From: Cytophagaceae bacterium
GTDB taxonomy: Bacteria > Bacteroidota > Bacteroidia > Cytophagales > UBA9547
Reading direction: 5' to 3'
NCBI GenBank assembly: GCA_027488865.1
Contig: JAIYAU010000054.1
Location: 1 to 64,000, forward strand
DNA: 64,000 bases
This document shows, one piece after another, positions 19,912 through 28,544 of the stretch. The position numbers and the translations under genes are program-made. A model generated the notes under the pieces. It did no database searches and was not told the origin of the DNA. It was given only the letters and a program-made list of their open reading frames with translations. Numbering within the stretch: the first letter of the stretch is position 1; each line of letters begins with the position of its first letter.

Positions 19912-21225
19912 ATGAAGACAAAAGGACTTATAACCAATAAGGTAAATATAGTAACGTTAGGTTGTTCTAAAAATCTAGTCGATTCAGAAAATCTACTCAC
20001 TCAACTGAAAGGAAATAACATAGATGCTACACATGAATCTGCTAGTGATGAGGCAAATATTGTAGTTATTAACACCTGTGGTTTTATTGATAACGCAAAG
20101 CAAGAATCCATAGACACGATTCTTAGATATGTAGATGCTAAAGTACAAGGCAATATCGATAAAGTTTATGTAACTGGATGTTTATCAGAAAGATACAGGA
20201 ACGATCTTGAAAAGGAAATCCCAGAGGTAGATGCTTGGTTTGGAACAAGAGAGCTGCCTGCAATGTTAAAAAAAATGAAGGCTGATTATAAACATGAGCT
20301 TATTGGTGAACGACTTATCACTACACCTAATCATACTGCATACCTAAAAATTGCAGAAGGATGTGATAGACCTTGTTCATTTTGTGCTATACCCATCATG
20401 CGTGGCCATCATGTATCAAGACCTATTGAAGAGTTAGTAAAAGAGGCTAACTCATTAGCAAAGAGAGGAACAAAAGAGTTAGTACTTATTGCTCAAGATC
20501 TTACCTATTTTGGCATAGACCATGGCGGCAAAAGAACTTTGTCTGATTTGCTTAAAAATTTGTCTGACGTGGAGGGAATCGATTGGATTAGATTACAGTA
20601 TGCTTATCCCGCGGGTTTCCCTATGGATATTCTTGACGTAATGGCTGAAAGGAATAATATTTGTAAATATTTGGATATGCCACTTCAACATGGATCCACT
20701 GAAATGCTCAAGAAAATGCGAAGAGGTATTACTCGTGAAAAAACCGAGGAGCTAATTCAAACTATTCGTGCAAAAGTGCCTAATATAGCTTTAAGAACTA
20801 CGCTCATTGCTGGACATCCAGGTGAGCAGGAGGATGATTTCGAACAAATGGTCGATTTTGTGGAAAAAATGAGATTTGACAGATTAGGCGTGTTTACGTA
20901 TTCACATGAAGATCAAACACATTCCTTCACCTTTGAAGACAATGTACCTGCTGAAATTAAACAAGAAAGAGCAGATACCATCATGGAAATTCAACAAGGG
21001 ATAGCCATGGAACTAAACCAACAAAAAGTGGGCAATACTTATAAGGTTTTATTCGATCGAAAAGAAGGTGGATATTTTGTGGGCAGAACTGAATATGATT
21101 CACCAGAAGTGGATAACGAGGTGTTAGTACCTGCTGAAAACAACTATGTGAGACTAGGTGATTTTGCCGAAGTTAAAATATACAATGCCGAGGAATTTGA
21201 CTTATACGGACATGTGTTAAACTAA
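19912..21225 (+). CDS. rimO: Ribosomal protein S12 methylthiotransferase RimO
   Basis: From the chosen ATG (MKTKGLITNKVNIVTLGCSKN) the protein has 437 residues, the usual RimO length. A reading frame opening at 19795 would add 39 unrelated residues. Domains in order are the N-terminal MTTase domain with three cluster Cys (LGCSKNLVDSE, NTCGFID, VTGCLSERY), the radical SAM domain (EGCDRPCSFCAIP, CxxxCxxC), and a C-terminal TRAM domain from about residue 370. It adds a methylthio group to a conserved Asp of S12. MDMPLQHGS-type sequence (LDMPLQHGSTEML) also fits RimO/MiaB. Confidence 0.95.
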   Translation: MKTKGLITNKVNIVTLGCSKNLVDSENLLTQLKGNNIDATHESASDEANIVVINTCGFIDNAKQESIDTILRYVDAKVQGNIDKVYVTGCLSERYRNDLEKEIPEVDAWFGTRELPAMLKKMKADYKHELIGERLITTPNHTAYLKIAEGCDRPCSFCAIPIMRGHHVSRPIEELVKEANSLAKRGTKELVLIAQDLTYFGIDHGGKRTLSDLLKNLSDVEGIDWIRLQYAYPAGFPMDILDVMAERNNICKYLDMPLQHGSTEMLKKMRRGITREKTEELIQTIRAKVPNIALRTTLIAGHPGEQEDDFEQMVDFVEKMRFDRLGVFTYSHEDQTHSFTFEDNVPAEIKQERADTIMEIQQGIAMELNQQKVGNTYKVLFDRKEGGYFVGRTEYDSPEVDNEVLVPAENNYVRLGDFAEVKIYNAEEFDLYGHVLN

Positions 21226-21286
21226 TCCTAAATTGAGAAAATTCACCAAATTATTCGCACTAGCAGTTTAAAACTTAACTAGCCAA

Positions 21287-22021
21287 ATGATGAACAAAAA
21301 CCTATTAAGCTATTTATTATTGTTTATTGCCTTTGTAAGTAGTTATGGACAAACTGACACTTCTATTTCCCGTTACATTTACTTGGGTGGAAGTATGTTG
21401 TCTTACAAAGGCGATTTATCATCAAGCTATGCTAAGTTTACCTCCGGTGTACAGCTTGGAATTAAATTTAACAAAAAACGTAGGCTAAATGGTAGTTTCC
21501 AGATTGGTATTGGGAAAGTGGTTGGGCAAAACTATAATTATCAAATTCCAGAAAATGCCACGGGTACACCAAGTAGCTACTTTGAATCAAGTATATTTTC
21601 CTTTAGCTATGATTTAATATTTAATTTGATTAGAAAGGAAAATATTAATGTATATGTATCTCAAGGAGTGGGTATAATGAGATTTAATACCAAGGATGAG
21701 TTTGGATCAAAATTGATCGACAAACTAAATACCCGAAGTAGAAATGAAACTTATAATAGCGTTACATTGATTTTACCAACTACCCTAGGCTTTATTTATC
21801 ATTTTCCAAGAAACATCCATCTTGGACTAGGCTTGTCATGGTTAAGACCTAACACTGACTATGTAGACAATATTTCAAAATTAAGTATCAGCAGTACTAA
21901 AGATAATATTCTTGCCTTAAGAATGTCTATTTATATACCATTTAATCATTTTCCTGTTCAATTAAAACATCACCCAAAACAGCCAATAAAAAATGAAAGA
22001 ACTATCATCATTAGTGAATAA
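21287..22021 (+). CDS. Predicted outer-membrane barrel protein
   Basis: The 244-residue protein has a signal peptide (residues 1-21, SSYGQ). The next 20 residues (YIYLGGSMLSYKGDLSSSY) and later strands (GSFQIGIGKVVGQNY, IHLGLGLSWLRPN, ILALRMSIYIPF) look like a porin-fold or acyloxyacyl-type small barrel. I do not recognise a named family. It begins 61 bp after rimO. Its final 29 bp overlap the next gene in another frame, implying co-translation of the pair. Confidence 0.65.
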   Translation: MMNKNLLSYLLLFIAFVSSYGQTDTSISRYIYLGGSMLSYKGDLSSSYAKFTSGVQLGIKFNKKRRLNGSFQIGIGKVVGQNYNYQIPENATGTPSSYFESSIFSFSYDLIFNLIRKENINVYVSQGVGIMRFNTKDEFGSKLIDKLNTRSRNETYNSVTLILPTTLGFIYHFPRNIHLGLGLSWLRPNTDYVDNISKLSISSTKDNILALRMSIYIPFNHFPVQLKHHPKQPIKNERTIIISE

Positions 22022-22271
22022 TAAATGGTTGATTGAAACTATAGGCTGGATAGCCGCAGCAGAAATTGTTTTGGCATATGCGTTAGTTTCATCTAACAAG
22101 GTATCTTCAACTTCACTTTTTTACCAATTGTTAAATTTTACGGGTGGCATACTTTTTGTAATTTATACAATCATCAATAAAGCCTATGCCTCGGCGTTTG
22201 TCAATGTGGTTTGGGTGTTAATTGCTATCATTTCTCTAATAACAATGTATTTTAAAAATAAAAACCGTTGA
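21993..22271 (+). CDS. Small three-helix membrane protein (CBU_0592-like)
   Basis: The 92-residue protein has three hydrophobic segments. The motif IETIGWIAAAEIVLAYAL, then SSTSLFYQLLNFTGGILFVIYT, then a conserved NVVWVLIAI segment, matches the small CBU_0592-type membrane proteins seen in many bacteria. The biological role of that family is not known. It overlaps the preceding barrel gene by 29 bp, so the two are probably expressed together. Confidence 0.7.
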   Translation: MKELSSLVNNKWLIETIGWIAAAEIVLAYALVSSNKVSSTSLFYQLLNFTGGILFVIYTIINKAYASAFVNVVWVLIAIISLITMYFKNKNR

Positions 22272-22341
22272 TTTTTAAACCAAAATTTTGGAATAATTTC
22301 ATATTTATCTAATTTCAAGATTATTAACAAAAACAAACAAC

Positions 22342-24285
22342 ATGATAAACCCATATAAGTTTTTAACATTCATTTTCTTAATAACTTTATTCACAGGTAA
22401 CGCTCAGAATAATCCTCAAAAAGCAAAAAAACTTTTAAAAGAAGCCTTGGCTTACATCAAATCGGATGAGATTGATGGCGCGTTGCCCATATTAGAAGAG
22501 GCTTATGAAAACGAACAAAATAACCCTGAGTTAAACTATCAATTTGGTGTTGTTTTAGTAATGTTAAAACATGAAATAAGAGCTATTAAGCCGTTGGAAT
22601 CAGCAAAAGCTGCTAACTATTCCAATCCTGATCTTGAATATTATTTAGGAGTTGCTTATCACGTCAATCATAAATTTGATAAAGCTGAAGCTTCACTTAA
22701 CAAGTTTAAAGCCAACGCAGGAGAACCATCGGAGGAAACTAGCTTTAAAATTCAAGATGCTAATCGAAGAATAGAAATGTGTAAAAATGGCAAGGAACTA
22801 ATTAAAACGCCAGAAAAGGTGATTATCAAAAACTTAGGGCCTAAAATTAACACTAAATATCCAGAGTATACGCCTGTAATCTCTGCAGATGAATACACCC
22901 TTTTGTTTATATCAAGACATGAAAACACCACCGGAGGACAAAAAGACAAAGACAATAACAACCACTTTATGGAAGATATTTACATATCTACCAAAGAGAC
23001 GGATACCACTTGGTCGGCACCAAAGCATGTAAGTACTGCAATAAATACTGAAGATCATGAAGGTGTAGCGGGATTGTCACCCGATGGTCAAAAAATGTTT
23101 ATTTATAAATCAGTTAAGAGTACACACAAATCAGGTGACCTGTATTACAGTTTACTAAAAGGTAATGAATGGTCAAAGCCCATAAGTATGGGCCCCAATG
23201 TTAACTCACCTGATTTTGAACCAAGTATTAGTGTTACCTCCGATGAAAAAATGATCTTCTTTACTAGTAACAGAAAAGGTGGATTTGGTGGTACTGACAT
23301 TTATGTATCTAAACTGCTTCCAACTGGGGTATATGGTCCAGCCAGGAACTTGGGTTCTAAAATTAATACAAAATACGACGAGGATGCTCCCTTTATTCAT
23401 GCCGATGGCAAAACATTATATTTTAGTTCACAAGGACACAATTCTATGGGAGGCTATGATATTTTTTATTGCACCATCAATCCAGAAACCGGAGATATTA
23501 TTACCGAACCCTCCAATATTGGTTATCCAATAAACACTGCGGACGACGATATTTTCTTCGTTTGGTCAGCTGATGGAAAAAGAGCATATTTTTCTTCGGA
23601 GCGTGAAGGTGGCTATGGAGACAAAGACATTTATGTACTAGAAAGAGATCAATCAGATGCAAAATTAGTTGTTTTAAAAGGAGTTATATTAAGTAAAGAA
23701 TCGGAAGAACCAATTGCTGGTAGTATTACTGTTGTGGATATTGCCACACAGCAAATTGTAGGTATTTACAATTCTAACTCTAGTTCGGGCAAATATACTG
23801 TTATATTACCTGCAGGTAAAAACTATGCGGTATCAGTTGAAGCTCCACATTATCTATTTTATTCTAAGAACATTGATATCCCACAGCTAAACGAATATCG
23901 TGAATTTAAGGACACAATTAAGTTAGAACCAATTAAAGTGGGTAGCTCAATTGTATTACGAAACGTATTTTTCGATTATAACAAGGCCTCGTTAAGGCCT
24001 GAGTCGGAGTCAGAGTTAGCACGAGTGGTGAAAATTATGAAACTTAATCCTACACTTAAAATTCAAATTGCTGGACACACCGACAGCGATGGTAACGACG
24101 ATTACAATTTGAAATTATCTGAAAATAGATCTAAATCAGTAGTTGATTATTTAGTTACAAAAGGTGTCGCAATTACAAGATTAACAAATAAGGGTTTTGG
24201 TGAAACGGTACCAATTGCACCTAATGATACTCCTGAAAACAAGCAATTAAATAGAAGAACCGAATTTAAAATTATTAACGAATAA
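22342..24285 (+). CDS. PorE-like envelope protein: TPR, beta-propeller, CRD, OmpA domain (copy 1)
   Basis: The 647-residue protein has a signal peptide ending GNAQ (residue 21). Domains are TPR repeats (about 22-145), a PD40/WD40-like propeller with repeated SPDG, SxxGG/DIY and DEDAPFxHADGKTLYFSS motifs (about 165-430), a carboxypeptidase-regulatory-like beta domain (about 440-520), and a C-terminal OmpA peptidoglycan-binding domain (FDYNKASLRPES, GHTDSDG, LSENRSKSV). This four-part order is that of P. gingivalis PorE, a T9SS component thought to anchor the apparatus to peptidoglycan. A second gene of the same layout lies at 36351-38393, so which copy serves T9SS is uncertain. Confidence 0.88.
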   Translation: MINPYKFLTFIFLITLFTGNAQNNPQKAKKLLKEALAYIKSDEIDGALPILEEAYENEQNNPELNYQFGVVLVMLKHEIRAIKPLESAKAANYSNPDLEYYLGVAYHVNHKFDKAEASLNKFKANAGEPSEETSFKIQDANRRIEMCKNGKELIKTPEKVIIKNLGPKINTKYPEYTPVISADEYTLLFISRHENTTGGQKDKDNNNHFMEDIYISTKETDTTWSAPKHVSTAINTEDHEGVAGLSPDGQKMFIYKSVKSTHKSGDLYYSLLKGNEWSKPISMGPNVNSPDFEPSISVTSDEKMIFFTSNRKGGFGGTDIYVSKLLPTGVYGPARNLGSKINTKYDEDAPFIHADGKTLYFSSQGHNSMGGYDIFYCTINPETGDIITEPSNIGYPINTADDDIFFVWSADGKRAYFSSEREGGYGDKDIYVLERDQSDAKLVVLKGVILSKESEEPIAGSITVVDIATQQIVGIYNSNSSSGKYTVILPAGKNYAVSVEAPHYLFYSKNIDIPQLNEYREFKDTIKLEPIKVGSSIVLRNVFFDYNKASLRPESESELARVVKIMKLNPTLKIQIAGHTDSDGNDDYNLKLSENRSKSVVDYLVTKGVAITRLTNKGFGETVPIAPNDTPENKQLNRRTEFKIINE

Positions 24286-24321
24286 TTTAGCTGCATTAAT
24301 AGAAAAATTGGAATATTTGTG

Positions 24322-24329
24322 TACATTTG
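24322..24329 (+). promoter_or_regulatory. -7 element of the tRNA gene
   Basis: TACATTTG is an exact TAnnTTTG match 14 bp before the tRNA 5' end. No TTG at the standard -33 distance is evident. Confidence 0.45.
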
Positions 24330-24343
24330 CACTCCAATTTGAA

Positions 24344-24417
24344 GGCGGGGTAGCTCAGATGGTTAGAGCACAGGATTCATAACCCTGAGGTCGGCAGTTC
24401 GATCCTGCTCCCCGCTA
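24344..24417 (+). tRNA. tRNA-Met (anticodon CAT)
   Basis: The sequence folds as a standard cloverleaf: acceptor GGCGGGG/CCCCGCT (G1-U72 wobble), D-arm GCTC...GAGC, anticodon loop TTCATAA with CAT at 24378-24380, T-arm with TTCGATC, discriminator A at 24417. It lacks the three G-C pairs of initiator tRNA in the anticodon stem, so I read it as elongator Met. The A-C opposition at the base of the anticodon loop is as I recall it for this tRNA in other Bacteroidota. A lysidine-type Ile tRNA also carries CAT and cannot be fully excluded. Confidence 0.93.
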
Positions 24418-24419
24418 CT

Positions 24420-24448
24420 AAAGCACCGCAACTATGTGGTGCTTTTTT
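24420..24448 (+). terminator. Intrinsic terminator after tRNA-Met
   Basis: AAAGCACC pairs with GGTGCTTT around a short loop, followed by six T residues (24443-24448). Confidence 0.8.
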
Positions 24449-24474
24449 GTTTCATTGGTACAAAATATAAATTA

Positions 24475-24506
24475 TTTGGGTTTCAGTGAGGTCTTTACTA
24501 CTTTTG
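24475..24506 (+). promoter_or_regulatory. Predicted promoter of the pheA operon
   Basis: TTTG (24475-24478), a 20-bp spacer and TACTTTTG (24499-24506) closely match the Bacteroidota consensus. Transcription would start about 15 bp before the pheA ATG. Confidence 0.6.
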
Positions 24507-24528
24507 AGACCTTATTTTTAAATAAAAT

Positions 24529-25356
24529 ATGACAGTAGCCATACAAGGAGGGGATGCTTCTTTTCATGATCTAGCCGCGAGAACTTATTTTCCACAGCTT
24601 ACCAGTACTATAAAATGTGCCACATTTAAAGAAGTATTTGAGTCTTTGAGTAATGGCACTTCACAATATGCACTACTGGCCATCGAAAACACCATAGCTG
24701 GCAGTATACTAGGCAATTACACCTTATTACAAAACTATGGCTTTCCAATCATTGGCGAAATTAGGCTTAGGATAATTTTATGTTTAATGACCCTTCCTAA
24801 ACAATCGCTGCAAGACCTTCATCTTGTAAAATCTCACTATATGGCATTGCTACAATGCAATGATTTTCTTGCCCAATACCCTCATATTAAGGTAGAAGAA
24901 TATCACGATACGGCCGATAGTGCAAAGGATATTGCTGAAAATAAATTATTTGGTGAAGCAGCAATTGCAAGCAAATTCGCTGCCGAACTTTATAAATTGG
25001 ATATTCTAGCAGAAAGTATAGAAACATTTAAAATGAATTTTACACGCTTTTTGGTTATTTCTAGCAATAAAAATCAACTAATAGAAAATCCTAACAAAGC
25101 GTCTCTTTCATTCGTTTTAAATAACCAACCAGGAAGTTTGAGCAAGGTGTTAAGTTTATTTGAGAAATATGGCATTAATCTTACAAAAATTCAATCCATC
25201 CCCCTTTTGGGTAGTTTGGACGATTACACTTTCTATATAGATTGTGATTGGATTGATTACGAAGCTTATAAAAGTAGTATTTTAAAAATAACCGAATTGG
25301 TTTCAACCATTCAAATTTTAGGAGAATATAAAAAAGGAGAGGTATTTTATAATTAA
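24529..25356 (+). CDS. pheA: Prephenate dehydratase with ACT domain
   Basis: This 275-residue monofunctional enzyme converts prephenate to phenylpyruvate for phenylalanine synthesis. Residues 1-180 are the dehydratase (IQGGDASFHDLAA start; AIENTIAGSI; catalytic TRF in NFTRFLVI near residue 170). About 190-270 is an ACT regulatory domain with NQPGSLSKVLSLFEKYGINLTKI. The usual ESRP feedback motif after LTKI is QSIP here, so phenylalanine inhibition may be altered. No chorismate mutase domain is attached. It heads an operon with an aminotransferase and a TerB-like gene. Confidence 0.92.
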   Translation: MTVAIQGGDASFHDLAARTYFPQLTSTIKCATFKEVFESLSNGTSQYALLAIENTIAGSILGNYTLLQNYGFPIIGEIRLRIILCLMTLPKQSLQDLHLVKSHYMALLQCNDFLAQYPHIKVEEYHDTADSAKDIAENKLFGEAAIASKFAAELYKLDILAESIETFKMNFTRFLVISSNKNQLIENPNKASLSFVLNNQPGSLSKVLSLFEKYGINLTKIQSIPLLGSLDDYTFYIDCDWIDYEAYKSSILKITELVSTIQILGEYKKGEVFYN

Positions 25357-25387
25357 GGCTTAATAAATTCTCCATAAAAATAACAAT

Positions 25388-26560
25388 ATGATTATTTCTG
25401 TAGCTGAAAGACTTAAAAACGTAGAAGACTATTACTTTGTTAAAAAACTTGAAGAGATAGCAAAGCTGAATGCGGATGGAAAGCAGGTAATTAATTTTGG
25501 AATTGGAAGTCCTGACCTTGCACCCTCAGAAGAGACAATTGAAGAACTAGTTAGAGTTTCATCTCAAGCTACCTCACACGGTTATCAACCCTATAGAGGA
25601 ATTCCCGAATTTAGAAATAAAGTAAGTGATTGGTATAAAACCACTTACAATGTTGATCTGAATCCGCAAAACGAAATCCTCCCTTTGATGGGTTCAAAAG
25701 AGGGAATACTTCATCTTTCCATGGCCTTTCTTAACCCTGGTGATAAAGTTTTGATACCAAATCCTGGTTATCCCACATATACTTCCAATTCAAAGTTAAT
25801 TGGTGCTCAAATTTTATTTTATGACCTTAAAGAAGAAAATGGGTGGTTTCCATCTATTGAAGATTTGAAAAAAATGCCTTTGGAAGGTGTTAAATTAATG
25901 TGGCTTAATTATCCACATATGCCCACCGGCACGAGAGTTAATATTGATAAATTGAAGGAATTAGTTGATTTTGCCACAAAATTTCAAATTCTAATTTGTC
26001 ATGATAACCCGTACAGTTTGGTTCTGAATGAAGAAAAACCTACTAGCATATTGTCCATACCTGGTGCCAAGGAAGTTGCTGTAGAGCTCAACTCTTTTAG
26101 CAAATCTTTTAATATGGCTGGTTGGAGAATTGGAATGATGGTTGGAAATGCCGATTATTTGGCCGCGGCCTTACGTGTTAAAAGTAATGTAGATTCTGGA
26201 ATGTTTTTGGCACTACAAAAAGCAGCCATCAAAGCGTTGGACAATTCTGACCAATGGCATACCAAGCGTAACACTATCTACAAAAATAGACGAACGGTAG
26301 TTTATCAAATTTTAGATTATTTAGGATTTCAATACGACCGGCATCAAACTGGGCTTTTCGTATGGGCTAAGGCACCTGAAACTCTAAAGGATATTCCGGC
26401 GTATGTTGATAAAATACTTAATCAAGCCTATGTCTTTATAACACCAGGCGAAATTTTTGGTAGTAATGGAGCTAGATTTATACGTCTATCGCTTTGTGTT
26501 CCTGAAGAAAAAATGAAAGAAGCATTCGAAAGGCTTAAGAAATTCGGTGATTTTAATTAG
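25388..26560 (+). CDS. Class I/II PLP aminotransferase linked to aromatic amino acid synthesis
   Basis: The 390-residue fold type I aminotransferase has NYPHMPTGT, HDNPYS, and SFSKSFNMAGWRIG with the PLP Lys at about residue 239. C-terminal RLSLCVPEEK carries the substrate-carboxylate Arg. The placement 31 bp after pheA suggests it aminates phenylpyruvate, 4-hydroxyphenylpyruvate or prephenate. A similar gene follows pheA in many Bacteroidota, usually with tyrA and a DAHP synthase/chorismate mutase after it, which are missing here. LL-diaminopimelate aminotransferase is related and remains an alternative. Confidence 0.85.
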   Translation: MIISVAERLKNVEDYYFVKKLEEIAKLNADGKQVINFGIGSPDLAPSEETIEELVRVSSQATSHGYQPYRGIPEFRNKVSDWYKTTYNVDLNPQNEILPLMGSKEGILHLSMAFLNPGDKVLIPNPGYPTYTSNSKLIGAQILFYDLKEENGWFPSIEDLKKMPLEGVKLMWLNYPHMPTGTRVNIDKLKELVDFATKFQILICHDNPYSLVLNEEKPTSILSIPGAKEVAVELNSFSKSFNMAGWRIGMMVGNADYLAAALRVKSNVDSGMFLALQKAAIKALDNSDQWHTKRNTIYKNRRTVVYQILDYLGFQYDRHQTGLFVWAKAPETLKDIPAYVDKILNQAYVFITPGEIFGSNGARFIRLSLCVPEEKMKEAFERLKKFGDFN

Positions 26561-26590
26561 TTTTAAGTTAAAACAACCTAGATACAATTA

Positions 26591-26935
26591 ATGATTAATA
26601 CCGACAAATTATATCACGCCTTTGGAGAATTATTGTATGCTATCAGCATGGCTGATGGTGACATTCAAAAGTCGGAAAAGGAAGCCATTATAAGAGCCTT
26701 AAAAGGTCATGACATGGTAAATGTTATTTTAAATTCTATCAATGACCAAGAAACAAGAAAAATTGGAGTTGATGAAGCATTTAGAAGCGCCTTAAACACC
26801 TTAAAATCGCATGGGCCTTTTGAGGAATACAATGACTTTTATGTCATTTTAAAAGAGGTGGCCAAATCATTTGAAGGGATAGAGTCTGGCGAATCAAGAT
26901 TGCTAGAAATTTTTAACCACGAATTTTTGCATTAG
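26591..26935 (+). CDS. TerB-like helical protein
   Basis: The 114-residue protein has no signal or membrane segment. LYAISMADGDIQKSEKEAIIRAL near its start is the helix-turn with acidic residues that defines TerB/tellurite-resistance-like domains. The rest is helical. TerB-like domains are often linked to stress responses and metal sensing, but their molecular role is unclear. It follows the aminotransferase by 30 bp, so it is probably the third gene of the pheA operon. I do not see other ter genes nearby. Confidence 0.65.
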   Translation: MINTDKLYHAFGELLYAISMADGDIQKSEKEAIIRALKGHDMVNVILNSINDQETRKIGVDEAFRSALNTLKSHGPFEEYNDFYVILKEVAKSFEGIESGESRLLEIFNHEFLH

Positions 26936-27048
26936 TTTATTATAATTCAAAATATGATTTGTTGGTAATTATTGTAAAATTCATTGTTTTTTTGTAATAT
27001 TATAAATAAGAATTTTTAAATTGCCGTGTATTTTTAATTAAATCTTAA

Positions 27049-28179
27049 ATGAAACAAATAGCATCCTGTTTTGTATTTTTCATTTTATTGCCTTTGATGT
27101 GTATTGCACAAGAATCAACAGTAGTGAATGCATTTTTGTATCAACGAGAAGGAGAATTAGATAAAGCTAAAGTAGAAATTGACAAATCAAGTGTTAATGA
27201 AAAGACTATATCCTCTGCAAAGAATTTTTATTATCGTGGATTGATTTATGAAGAAATTTTAACTTCTCCAAAACAAGAGTATAGTTCTTTAAGTGATAGT
27301 GCGGGTATTGTAGCGTATAATTCATATAAAAAAGCCTTAGCCCTAGATAAACCAAATGGCCAGTGGGTAAAGTTAGCAACTCCAAGATTAAACAATCTTT
27401 GGAGTACGTTTATTAATGAAGGGATAAAACAATATACCGCCAGAAATTATAAAAATGCCAACAGTTTTTATGTATTAGCCCAAAATATCAAGCCTAGCGA
27501 TACCTTAGCTTATGTTTATTCAAACTATGTTTCAGAAGCTATACAAGATAGTTTAATGATTTATTACAATTATACCAAGTTAAAAGGCAATGGCTACAAA
27601 AGCGTGAATATGTACTATTACCTATCATCCTATGCACGTTATCATGATAAGGATTTAGAAAAAGCCGCTTCCATTCTAGCGGAAGGACGCAAGGAATTCC
27701 CTTCCAACAAAGATTTATTGTTGGATGAAATGAATTTGTTTTTACAACAAGGCAAATTTGATCAAGCGAAGTTAAATATGGAAGCTGCGATAGAAAGAGA
27801 ACCTACTAACTCGACATATTATTTTAATTTAGGTGCGCTTTACGACCAAAAAGGAGATTCTGAAAATGCGAAATCAAATTACAAGAAAGCCCTTGAAATT
27901 AATCCTAATGAATATGATGCATTGTACAATTTAGGAGCGATATCTTATAAAAAAGGTGGAGAATTGATAAAAATTAAAAACAATATGGATCAAAAACAAT
28001 ACGCTGCTGAAGGAAAAAAATATGAAGCAGATATTAAAGCTTTGTTTGAAGAGGCCATGAATTGTTTTGAAAAAATTTGGATCAAAAATAAAAGTGATGA
28101 ATCCTTAAAACGTGTTTTAAAGGATATTTATACGCGATTAAACAATACTGAAAAGCTCAAGGCTATAGATATATACTAG
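27049..28179 (+). CDS. Exported TPR-repeat protein
   Basis: The 376-residue protein has a signal peptide (residues 1-20, MCIAQ). Degenerate helical repeats run through residues 25-230, with clear TPR motifs at about 225-300 (TYYFNLGALYDQKGDSENAKSNYKKALEINPNEYDALYNLGAISY). The rest is charged helix. TPRs mediate protein-protein contacts and the protein should be periplasmic. No catalytic motif is visible and no partner is evident from neighbours. Confidence 0.75.
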   Translation: MKQIASCFVFFILLPLMCIAQESTVVNAFLYQREGELDKAKVEIDKSSVNEKTISSAKNFYYRGLIYEEILTSPKQEYSSLSDSAGIVAYNSYKKALALDKPNGQWVKLATPRLNNLWSTFINEGIKQYTARNYKNANSFYVLAQNIKPSDTLAYVYSNYVSEAIQDSLMIYYNYTKLKGNGYKSVNMYYYLSSYARYHDKDLEKAASILAEGRKEFPSNKDLLLDEMNLFLQQGKFDQAKLNMEAAIEREPTNSTYYFNLGALYDQKGDSENAKSNYKKALEINPNEYDALYNLGAISYKKGGELIKIKNNMDQKQYAAEGKKYEADIKALFEEAMNCFEKIWIKNKSDESLKRVLKDIYTRLNNTEKLKAIDIY

Positions 28180-28258
28180 TTTAATGATTTGTATTATTGA
28201 AAACTTGATTGAGCTACCTAAGAACTAGCTCAAATTACAGTGGGTGGATATACTATAA

Positions 28259-28531
28259 ATGGAAGATAAAAATATAGATGCATTATTTCTCGTAGCAGTA
28301 GAAAAAGGTAATAAAATGCCTACACAAACTGCCGATAATATGCTAAGAGCTTATGCCTATTACAAACAAGCAACAGTAGGTGATTGTAACGATCCTATGC
28401 CTGATAGCATGAATATGGTAGCCACTTTTAAGTATAATTCTTGGCGCTCATTGTATGGTACTGACATGACTGAGGCAAAATTAAGGTATATTGAATTTAT
28501 AAATTGGCTTGAAAAAGATGGAGAAAAATAA
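28259..28531 (+). CDS. Acyl-CoA-binding protein (ACBP family)
   Basis: The 90-residue protein matches ACBP along its length: AYAYYKQATVGDCN corresponds to the YxxYKQATxGD motif, and KYNSWRSLYGTDMTEAKLRYI to the KxxAWxxxxGxxxxxAxxxYI motif with the CoA-contacting Lys and Tyr. ACBPs are four-helix cytosolic carriers of long-chain acyl-CoA and are common in eukaryotes but patchy in bacteria. It is 13 bp upstream of menE, so the two are probably one transcript. Whether it delivers an acyl-CoA to the neighbour or is just co-regulated cannot be read from sequence. Confidence 0.85.
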   Translation: MEDKNIDALFLVAVEKGNKMPTQTADNMLRAYAYYKQATVGDCNDPMPDSMNMVATFKYNSWRSLYGTDMTEAKLRYIEFINWLEKDGEK

Positions 28532-28544
28532 ACTCCTCTAAAAA

